In this document: in pieces, positions 52,997 through 64,000 of the stretch | How positions within the stretch are numbered: position 1 is the stretch's first letter | Layout: every line of letters begins with the position of its first letter | Assembly (NCBI GenBank): GCA_018417955.1 | Contig: JACTVC010000005.1 | Location: forward strand, 558,001-622,000 | DNA length: 64,000 nucleotides | Direction: 5' to 3' | Source of the DNA: Laccaria trichodermophora | Lineage: Eukaryota > Basidiomycota > Agaricomycetes > Agaricales > Hydnangiaceae | Translations under genes and position numbers: made by a program | Notes under the pieces: generated by a model | Databases searched by the model: none | Seen by the model: the letters and a program-made list of their open reading frames with translations, nothing else | What the model was told of the DNA's origin: nothing

Positions 52997-55900
52997 TTAT
53001 CGGTTCTTATATTTGGCATCGTTCTCATGACGAACGTTGGGATCGAGAGCGTTGTGCAGTCCCAAGAGTGTCTTGCTAACTGCTTCGCTCGCCCCGATCA
53101 TGGGTTTCAGAACGGCGATGGGTACAGCACGGATGACAGAACGGACAGGCCCCTGCGTGGCGGTCAGTCAGATCGAGTGTAAAATATTCTCCGCAGAACC
53201 TACCTCATTGCCTGAACGCTCATACACCTCCATTGGAACAGCAAGAATAGTTTGAGCAGCAGAACTAAAGTGCCTTTGCAAACTCTCATATGCTGACTGC
53301 ATCCCTTCTTTCAGATCTCCTGGTTGATGAGCATATCTGGAAATGAGATCTGTGGATTCTTCCTCCTCATCTGTGTAAAATCCACCAATATTCTCGTCTC
53401 CTGCAGGCACTTGAAGTGTTTCCGCAGTGATAGTGTGGTCAAATTGTCCGCCGAGTACACCTTCTGCTTGCTCCAGAATGACTTGTGTTCCTGTCGCTAG
53501 TCGGGCACCCATTTTGATGGCTTCGATCGCTGTGGACTTTACAAATGCAGTAGCACCTTTCTGAACCCCGCGTACAATCCTTCCATCCTTCTTGTATTGT
53601 GCAATGGGTAACAAGACAAGGTCTGCGACCCCCGAACCAACGTTAACCATTGAACGAATCGGCGCTACTCCAGAGATAACGTCGACGAGTTGTGTAGCTT
53701 TCACGTCGGGAGTCCAAAGATCGTTTAACATCTCAAACAATCTTGGCCATCCGGTTACCTAGAAACAGTTGAGAATCATATATCTTCGCTTTGATTAACG
53801 TACCCCAGCCAATGTAATATGACGAAGTGTCATCTCTGCCCCATCGAAATGGAAGAAGTTCATCAGTTCGATTGTTCTTCCATCACGTAGTGCGCGATAA
53901 TCAACGCGACGAGGCTTGTAATCTAACTTCAGGTCGATGGGAAATATCTCAGCCAGTTCTAACACCAAAAATAAATGCCAAATAAAAATAAAAACTTATT
54001 CGCTCACGAATGTACGTGTCTCCTTGACTGGGAGAAGTAGCACCAATGTCAACATCTGGGTTTTTGAAACTAAAGAATTTCTTGAGAAAATCAACAGCAT
54101 CTTGATCAACGTATAACCGCAGTGGCAATATTTTCGCCTAGCCAACTATCGATGGATAGGAATCCACATTGAAGCAGGGCAATTACTTACTCGTAGTCGA
54201 ACTTCTTCGGATGGGTGATTTGGAACGGGTCGAACGGTGCTAACTTCGATTCGGACCATGTTCGACTCTGTCTCCCTGATGTTTCCACGAGAATCTGAGC
54301 GCAGATCTGTCAAAAATTTCTTCCACGTAGAAGTCTTGATGTGGTCAAGAATTTCCAAATCTTTGACAACCACTAAAGTTCTAGAGACCAAAGGTTCATC
54401 TGGCCGGTACTGGTCAATTTCTGCGTTCAAGCCCGACATGCGGAATTCCATGCTCGGTGCTTTGGAACGCGTCAATCGTTTCCCTCGTATACGCGCCATA
54501 CCACTATGTGGTTTACTTGTGGATGGTTTGAGGGACTGCCAAGAACTTTGACTGATCGTCTCGATATCGTCTCTCAACTCCTCGTCAATTGCATCAAGCA
54601 GCGCCTGCGGTTCCAATCCATCGACGTCCTGCTCTAAGCCGATGTATACCGAGTTAAAGAGGAGAGAACTCGCTTCATCGAGGCTTGGATCTTGTGTTTG
54701 CCCACTGGCTACGAGTTGCCGAATTTTAGCCAATCGTTTCCGCATATCTTTGATTTCTTCCTCGATCGTCCTACGTGTCTTGATCCAATCATAACCATCG
54801 TAAAGAAGCAAGGTTAGGTCGGCGTTAGACACTTGAACGTGTAAGGTGGAACGACTAAGGTCCCTAATGATTCAAAGTGAGCGAGGGTGTTACGGCACGA
54901 CGAATGAATACCGCACTTCTGAGAGCCCAAAGATTTATCAGGCGGAAGAGTATCAAAATACTCTTCAACAACAGTGATGCCTTCAGTTTGAAATACCTTG
55001 ATGGTCTCACCACCAATCTTCGACACCATATGCGTGTCGAAGCCATCGCTTGCAAGATAGCTTGCGTCCGTTTCCCTCACGTCAAACTCATCCAAATCAT
55101 CGTCGCGAAGTTCACGTAGGCCCGCCGCCGTTCCGAATGATTCGTCAAGATAATCCAGGTTGGTGGGTAGGTCGTCATTAATCATGTCTGGAGCGGGGCC
55201 AATTTCGGGGACTTTGAACGCAACATCAAACACAGACGCTGAGAAGACAATCAGACGCTGTTGTGATGATTAAGCAGGTCAAATACCTGAGAGTGTGGTT
55301 TCATTCGCTGAATCCCTGGAAACCACGGTGGGTTGTTGCTCAGATCTACGTACGAAGGTTAATGTGGTTGTTTCAAATTTTCGAGAGGGTTGCGTACAAC
55401 TCCTCAGTCACGCGTTCAAATGAAGATGCCAAGTCACTAGCAAAAGCAGTTACAGCTGCTAGAGTATCCGCACAAGAATGCACCCGAAGCCCGATGCGCT
55501 TTACGTGCACCTATCGTACGCCTTGAACAACGCACGCAGAGGAAATGTATGTGGCTTACCTGCTTTCCGTAAGGTACAACAATAGACTCAATGTACTGCA
55601 AATCCATGTCAGCGATTTCAGCGAGCAGCGCGTAACCAGCCGCCTGAAATTTTCTGTTAGACTTCCAATTAGATTTCAAAGCCAGATGGCCCACCTTCCA
55701 ATATCTAACACCTTTCAAAGAGTTGATATTGTCTATTGCATGCTTCATATCGGCATCGATGGCCAAAAATGCAAGTTCTGAAATGACAACTTGAAACGAC
55801 ATCTCTGGAGAGTCTCCCACGACATTCGTCAAGAAATCCAGTTCCCCGATATACGCTGTGAGGGCGCCAAGATGGTTGGGAGCAAATAGTCGTATGGAAC

Positions 55901-58900
55901 CATCTAATACTCTGACAGATACGGTTGTTCGCTCACTTGGAATGACACTTTCAAATGTCTGACCTATCGATCAGAGTTGAAAGACGTAGCTTTAGCCTTT
56001 ACTTACCCCTGGTGGAGACTTGGCAAATAAGCCGAGATCTGTTACCCAGGTAATGTCGGGATAAAAATCATAGGTAAATCCGCAAACAGTCGCTTTCACC
56101 CTGGTTTCTTTGATTGTTGTCTCCGGAACAACCAAAGATATCAACCGGAGTTTGACAAGCGGCCTGGGAGAAGTGGACTGCAACAAAATATTAGATGCCG
56201 TCATTCTGGCCAGTTTTGGACAACTGACTAGACTGCGAGGAGAAGTCAGGCAAAGAAGTGTTTGGAAACCCTCCGACGGTTGACCATTTTTGACACCAAT
56301 GTCCATGATGCCTACCGTCAAGACAGTCTTCTGCTGAGAATTAGGATATCAGACAGAAATTCCATTGATAGGAATGAGACAAGTCACTTCGCCCTCCGGC
56401 TCGAATTCGATTAAGGCATCCAAATCTGAAAGAGTTGTGTCAAATGGCCGTACAACCACGGAATTATCCGCTGTTCGCGGTAGTCTTATTCTAACGAATG
56501 CTAGCGTGCAACACTTGAGCAGAGAACGCAACAACGGGATCAGGACCTTACATTCAGTTACCGTCAATTTGACTACCGTCTCTGCCTTCGCTTCCCCGAC
56601 AGCCGAGCTCAGTCCACTGGTGCTCCCACTTCTCGATTTGGCAAAGAACCGGCTTCCGATCAATCCCGTTTCTTCGGTGCCCATTTTAGCACTGCTTGAA
56701 GATGTATTGAGCGCAAATTCTATGTGCTGTGTTGTATTATCTGCCCAATACTGGAGAGCATCCAGTTGACTTTTGGAGATATCAACGAAAAGGGAGGGAA
56801 GGTCAAAGCTGAGAGCGACGACAGAAGGATTGCTAGTCGAGGGGATATTGGCTGACCGAGTCACCTTCAGACAAGGGAGTAAAGGTGACAGTCTCTTGTC
56901 AGACCCAACGGCAGACGTATTGGCTTCCGCTTCTGTAGAATCTTTGTATCGCAGGGGTCCGAGGGAGAGGAATGAGGAGGTAGTTCCCTCATGGACGAGA
57001 GAACAAGCAATCATGATCCTCCCAAACTCGGCCCTCATCTGAAGCTGTCCGTCTACGGGTGAAGACTGGGGCGATGTATGATGGAAGGTGGAGAACCTCG
57101 CCTTGGCCCTCACGTTCTCTGGAGCATTATTGATCGCTAAGTCATGTATATTAACTACAAGAACGCCTGTTCGATTAGATGGACTTGATGGAGAGGGGGA
57201 ACGGATTGAGAGTCGAATCACTGGGAAGTGGATGGAAATGTGTTGACTGACAATGGCTTCCTTGAGTAGTTCACTTTTCAGCAAAAACCATCTTCAAAAA
57301 AAGAAAGAAAGAAATCACATACAGATCCAAGCAACGGCGGTTGAGTGTGTGTGAACTTGCCCTTGGTCTGGTCTCTTTCCAAGCAATCATGGCCATGAGG
57401 TGTACAAGGGGATGTGCATTCCCCAGCTTCGTCGCCACACATGCTGTCTGGATTTTCTTGTTTAGGATGGAGAACTTGTTCAAAAAAAGCTAAGGAGCCA
57501 TGTAAAGTCTTCTCAAGATCCACGCATATCTGAACAGGGGCTATATTGACATTCAGCTCAAGCGTATGGGTGCCGTAACGTTTGTCCTTTTGATGTGCTA
57601 CAACCCGCTTGCTTAAAGCCGATATCTCGATAGCATGGGACAACGAAGACAACGGAGGGTCATCATGCTCCAGGTCCTGTTTAGGCATTCGAATCGGAGT
57701 TGAAGGCTCGTGTAAAGATGTCGCACGATTGAACTGTGGACGACTTCGCCAAAAACCAAGCTTCGTCCCATACTTCTGACATCTTTCATCCATCCAGTCC
57801 AAAATTTCAAATGTGGGAAGTTGCGGATAATCGCTGGGCTTAGTTTCCCCTGGATGATGATGAATCGTGGGGTACTGAGAGTTCAAGTGAGGGTCCGTGA
57901 AAAACAGGGGAAACGGAGAGATCTCATCACGACCAGGACCCTGATAAGGAAATGCGAATATCGCAAGATCTCCAGCGGCCATGGACACCGTGGTTATTAC
58001 TTCAGAGCTTGGAAAGTCCTTGTGGTTTGAATCTAGTTCATTCTGGGAAGAAGATAACGAGCCTGACAGAGTGTCCAGGTGTATTCGTACGTATCCGTGA
58101 TGGAGTCGTGGAGGCACCACTGGGCTTTCGAAATAGTGCAGCAGTGGTTCCGCATCTTCAGCTGTCGGGCTAGTTTTTGGCAATTCAGGAAGCAGGAGAA
58201 TAAACACGCCCCGAATGTGTAATGATGAAAGGAGCTTCGACGTCGGTGTGGCAGGTGCGCTCTCAAATAAAAGTGGGCGCGAGGGTGTCAACTCCTTGTG
58301 AGAAGTTTGTGGTGATGATGAAAAATGATCTGCCAAATTGACGAAACCTCGTATTTGCCATGGCCGGATCGCGCAAGCTATGACACTTGCTGTGATTGAA
58401 AGTTTTATTTCGTCATCAGAAGGTAAGGGGGGAGAGGGACCTTGCGTGTCGTGAGCTTCTGGAACATCAGTCTGGAGTGGAGAAGGTGTCAAAAGTTGTA
58501 TCTGAATAGGCGATGAGCCAAACGACAATAGTGTTTCAGAGGGACCCCAGTCATCCAGCACAACATACGGTTTTCCGTGGTCATCTGGGGTTGCGTTCCC
58601 CTCCCTTGATTCCGCCAGTCCTCTAAGGCTGAGAGCGCTCTCGTAAATACTACTCGCAACAGATGCCGACGGAGAGCGGGGTGGAAGGAATGCAAGGGAT
58701 TGCGACATGGCAAATTGCGTTTCTTCATCCAAAGACGACGTTGATGAGCCGGGCGAAACTGGTTGTCGAATCCCGTCGTAGGGAATATGGGTAGATGAGG
58801 GCGGAGTAGGGAGGAAAGGGCGGGCAGCTACAGTGAAGCCCTCAATAGTCAAGGAACGCGTTTCCCCTTCAGACGTGTCTGATCTTTTCGCATTCGTTTG

Positions 58901-59667
58901 ATATCGAATCTGAGCAACAGACATCGTGACACTTATATTTCCAGGATGGACAATCGTTATCATGATGTCTTCAGCATCAAATTCAAATTTGGCAAGTAAT
59001 CTCTCGACGAGAGTCGCAAAGATAGGAATGCCCGCGGGCTCAACATCTGTATGACGCACATCATCCTCGGTTGTGGTTAAGAAAGGATCAAGACTTCCAG
59101 GAACGCTCTGTTCATCATCATATTTCAGTTGTTCGGAATGCAATGACTGCCAAAGTGTGGCCTCCTCTCGAGGTGTCAATTCTTCATGAACAAAAGATTC
59201 AGCCATTGAGGCCATAGATTCGGCAGGGTCAACAGGCTGGGATTGATGGTGGGTTGAAGCCAAGACGTGAAAGGTGAGATGGAGAGATGTCAATGTGAGG
59301 CCTAGTGTAGCAGACAAAGGATTGGGCCAAGGAATACGCGCGACAACAGAGGATATGGTTCCATCGTGAAGCGTTATGGAAAGGTCGGACAGATAAGCAT
59401 TAACAGCCTTGAGAGGGTAAGCAAAAAAACAATCGCCACAATTAACATGAAAGTGATCAGTACCTCAGCATCCAGTTCAAGGTCGTTGACTTGAACATAC
59501 CCGGATCCAATTTGAGCATCAACCTGACTAGAATCGAGCTGGCCAGGTTTAAAGAGATGCCCAAACAACTTTTTGAGCAAGAAGGAGATAAATCTGCCTT
59601 GGACGCTAGACGGTACGGCGAAATTGAGAGATGGAAGCCGAGGTAGCCATGAGGGGATCCAAGTCAT
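52997..59667 (-). CDS. ATG2: Autophagy-related lipid-transfer protein Atg2
   Basis: The largest gene here, with several long and many short exons. It starts MTWIPSWLPRLPSLNFAVPS, the chorein-N domain (RFISFLLKKLFGHLFKPGQL, VQVNDLELDAE), followed by LSDLSITLHDGTISSVVARI. The middle carries long repeating beta-groove sequence as in VPS13-like bridge proteins, with disordered inserts. The C-terminal region has VNVGSGVADLVLLPIAQYKK and RGVQKGATAFVKSTAIEAIK, which are hallmarks of the ATG-C domain, then GPVRSVIRAVPIAVLKPMIG and the terminal LGLHNALDPNVRHEN. Atg2 moves phospholipids from the ER to the growing phagophore together with Atg9 and Atg18. Start and stop are firm; inner splice sites were not all resolved. 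Its 5' end lies 266 bp from the stop of the esterase gene. Confidence 0.94.
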
Positions 59668-59933
59668 TGATGATACGTCGATGCGGGAAACTGAAAGAGG
59701 ATCTCGTATACAGGTAAGTATACTACCAATCCTCGTTTATGAGTTCATTGAAAGTAGCAACGTCGGATTGATTCAGGTTCGAATACAAGTTGAACGTTGA
59801 ATTCTTGTCAGAGAGTCGATCTGAGTGTGGACCAAGTACAGGTAAATTCACGTGACATAAGTGGCATAAGTACATTGTGACTGTCAATCCTTAAAAGTCA
59901 AGCAGAGTCCAAGCGGTGTGACTCTGCATGCAT

Positions 59934-61019
59934 TCAGACCACACGCTGGACTTCGTCAAGAAAATCCGCTACATGGCTCGCGATGAATTCATGAACTTGG
60001 CTTGATGGGTGTATATGATCGACCCAAACAGATCCGCCCCACTTTCGAATATCCTTTTTCTCAAACCCATTGACTTCCGGATCATCCAAGAAGGTTTCAA
60101 ACGCACGAAACGAGGAGAATAGAAGAACTGTGGCATCATCGTGGGCGTCGGAAAACTTCTTTGCTCCAACTCGTAGTGATGTATTCCAATTGTCAAACGA
60201 TGCGGAGTTTTGTCGATGCTCGGGGACTTTGTGTGACGGTGGTTTGGCGCATCAGGAGAGAAAGAGAAAGAGAGAGAAAAATTGCGTACCCGCTGGACTT
60301 CGGTGGATTGGTGGGACATCGATGAATAAGAAATTCCGAGCGCCTGCCTCGTAGAGTTCATCTTGGAGTTTAAAAAGGGTCTCCAAAGTCGATTGATGTT
60401 GAGAGGAATATCTACCCCGCAATTGACGACAGGTAATAAGACAATGAGAGGAGGAAAGCTTACGCGCAGTCGTTGATCCCCACCCACGTTACTTAAAAAA
60501 CATATCAGCTCTGGAACAGAGTTTCCCCTTGACACCCACCAAACAGAGAGTTATTGGCTGCCCACGGTGCCCAGCTTGGTTTTTGGCCCACTTTCTTCAG
60601 GAACTGTTCTTGAATTTGACGACGAACACCTGCGATCGTATCGCCTCCTCGAGCATAATCATAAACTAAGAGAGGCGAATCGGTATATCCTGCGACCTCT
60701 TGACCCTCTTCTGCGTTTGGATCGTAGCGGGGTGGGGGGCAGAATTTTGTGATTAGATGGCCCACCCAATTGGGAAGATCAGGCTCATTCCAGGTCAAGC
60801 CCGGGTATGGTACGCCAAGTGGATTTGATGCCGTTGGGTGATCTGCCTCGTTGCCTTCGTAGCCCACAGAACTGTAGGAATCACCGCTATTCACAAGATG
60901 TGTACGATGAGTTGAATGCGAAAGTTGAGAAATGTGAAATCGTGGACAGACAAAATGATAAGGTTCTCGACACCACCAAAACCAGGCCAGCTAGGAGCAA
61001 CCCGAAAGATCGTCGACAT
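59934..61019 (-). CDS. GDSL/SGNH-fold esterase (CE16-like), apparently without a signal peptide
   Basis: Multi-exon minus-strand gene. The first exon encodes MSTIFRVAPSWPGFGGVENL and is spliced after IIF to FGDSYSSVGY, the GDS block I with the catalytic Ser. Later blocks: LLVYDYARGGDTIAGV (Gly block), VTWVGINDCARK (GxND block III), and a C-terminal WVDHIHPSSQVHEFIA with the D-x2-H dyad. This is the full SGNH set. Fungal CE16 members remove acetyl groups from xylo-oligosaccharides and are often secreted; this one begins with no hydrophobic leader, so it would be intracellular unless an upstream exon was missed. The substrate is unknown. Tandem with ATG2. Confidence 0.8.
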
Positions 61020-61772
61020 GATAGTGAGCACGAGAAGTTCAAACAATAATATCTACAATTGATGGCACTTCGAAGGACTTGATTCAGATCAAGGCTCGAT
61101 AGCGTGTGACGCCGCGTGACCAATAGGAAAACTTCGAGCAAAGGTTATCCTCGCCTTTATTGAATGAAGTTTCGTAACTAGTGACGAGTTATAGATCAGT
61201 ACATAGTAGATGCTTCAAACATTGCGTCCTCAGACTTACCTGATCAACCGATGTGCACCTATCTTCAAAATGTGGACACCCAACCGTAGGTCGTTCAATG
61301 GCTACGGAGCAGACAAATTACAGTCCAGCAGGGGCTCCTTGCACAATTATCCATTATGTCTCAGACACGCTGGCTGCAAACCTTCAAAAAAAGCACGACC
61401 GACGGAAAGGGATTCTCCTTACCTAGGCAGCGTAACCTACGAAAGGAGGTTTGTCGCAAATTCGACGTAGCTTGCTAAGTATGCCATGGGGGGTCAAACG
61501 AAGCATTGGTCGATTAATTACTGATCATTGTGTTCGTGCCGTTATTCCATCCAAACGGCATACGCAGAGATAGGGAGTATTCAACTCGACGACTTGACTT
61601 GTCTTCAGAGAAATTTGGCGTTGTTGAAGCCGGCGATTGGATGGTATGTAGTGGGAAGCTATGAATGTTTAATTAGAGGCGGGGGTTCGTCATTATTTAC
61701 ATCTTCTTGAGATTGCGAGTGTGAATTCATACGTGTACAACTGGTGTACAATGTAACTTGACCTCAACCATC
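61020..61772. promoter_or_regulatory. 753-bp divergent intergenic region (esterase / SRP54)
   Basis: Both promoters should lie here. An 86-codon plus-strand open frame at 61210-61470 has no recognisable features and is not supported. I looked for tRNA-like A and B boxes and saw none. No repeat stands out. Confidence 0.4.
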
Positions 61773-63849
<2,077 letters not shown>

Positions 63850-63910
63850 ATTTGTATCGTACAATGGTGGAACATATGCGCTATATCGGCGTAAAACACA
63901 TTTTATTTAG

Positions 63911-64000
63911 TTACTCACGCCGCCGCTCACTCTTCCAACGCTTCTTCTGTTTGGACGCTGAAGCCTTGTTCCCAAAGATGAAGGAAGACGTGTGCTTATC
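63911..64000 (-). CDS. C-terminal end of an unidentified gene (runs off the window)
   Basis: Thirty codons in frame to the window edge, ending at a TAA at 63911-63913: DKHTSSFIFGNKASASKQ and then KKRWKSERRRE. The Lys/Arg-rich end resembles a nuclear or nucleolar protein tail. It is too short to name. It is convergent with SRP54. Confidence 0.45.
   Translation of the reverse strand, partial: DKHTSSFIFGNKASASKQKKRWKSERRRE

Noticed and set aside
59700..59790. GGTTCGAATAC, which resembles a tRNA T-arm (B box)
   Set aside because: No matching A box, no acceptor stem or anticodon arm could be folded around it.
61210..61470. 86-codon plus-strand frame upstream of SRP54
   Set aside because: Unstructured composition and no family features; likely promoter sequence.

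Overview
The window is ordinary nuclear DNA from a filamentous basidiomycete, most likely a mushroom-forming Agaricomycete. The evidence is the intron style (many introns of about 47-65 nt, GT-AG with CTNA-like branch sites), single-copy eukaryotic housekeeping genes on both strands a few tens to hundreds of bases apart, no operons or Shine-Dalgarno sites, and a basidiomycete-type DUF6699 protein. The lineage call is inference. I saw no transposon, rRNA, tRNA, CRISPR or secondary-metabolite cluster.

Layout. 0-9 kb: 5' end of ORC1 (-), DUF6699 protein (-), KEX2 protease (+), a PQ-loop transporter (-) divergent from ADE1 (+), then LIN1 (+). 9-20 kb: RAD54 (-), a chromodomain protein (-), a small BRI3-like membrane protein (+), and a RAD9/Crb2/53BP1-type checkpoint mediator (-). 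20-28 kb: an unknown single-pass membrane protein (+), a nucleotide-sugar transporter (+), and a large mitochondrial NAD(P) transhydrogenase (-). 28-38 kb: a gene-poor 1.3 kb stretch, a hypothetical acidic protein (-), PUS4 (-), a CoA-dependent acyltransferase (+), MED16 (-), a PAC3-like proteasome assembly chaperone (+), NCE101 (-). 38-52 kb: NAA25 (+), RPA2 (+), SPT8 (+), SPT6 (-), a RibD-type deaminase (+), RLP24 (+). 52-64 kb: ATG2 (-), a GDSL/SGNH esterase (-), SRP54 (+), and the last codons of an unknown gene (-).

Many genes serve genome maintenance and transcription: ORC1, RAD54, the RAD9-like mediator, RPA2, the chromodomain protein, MED16, SPT8 and SPT6. In fungi this is most simply chance neighbourhood, not a functional cluster. 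I found no convincing new multi-gene system. The points most worth a second look are gene-structure oddities (a required GC-AG intron in ADE1, a probable second one in NAA25, coding exons of 10-32 nt, divergent gene pairs 61 and 65 bp apart), the chromodomain protein with an unassigned conserved-looking C-terminal region, and several lineage-specific proteins. Exon boundaries in the text were read by eye from splice signals and protein continuity. For the largest genes only outer limits are given.
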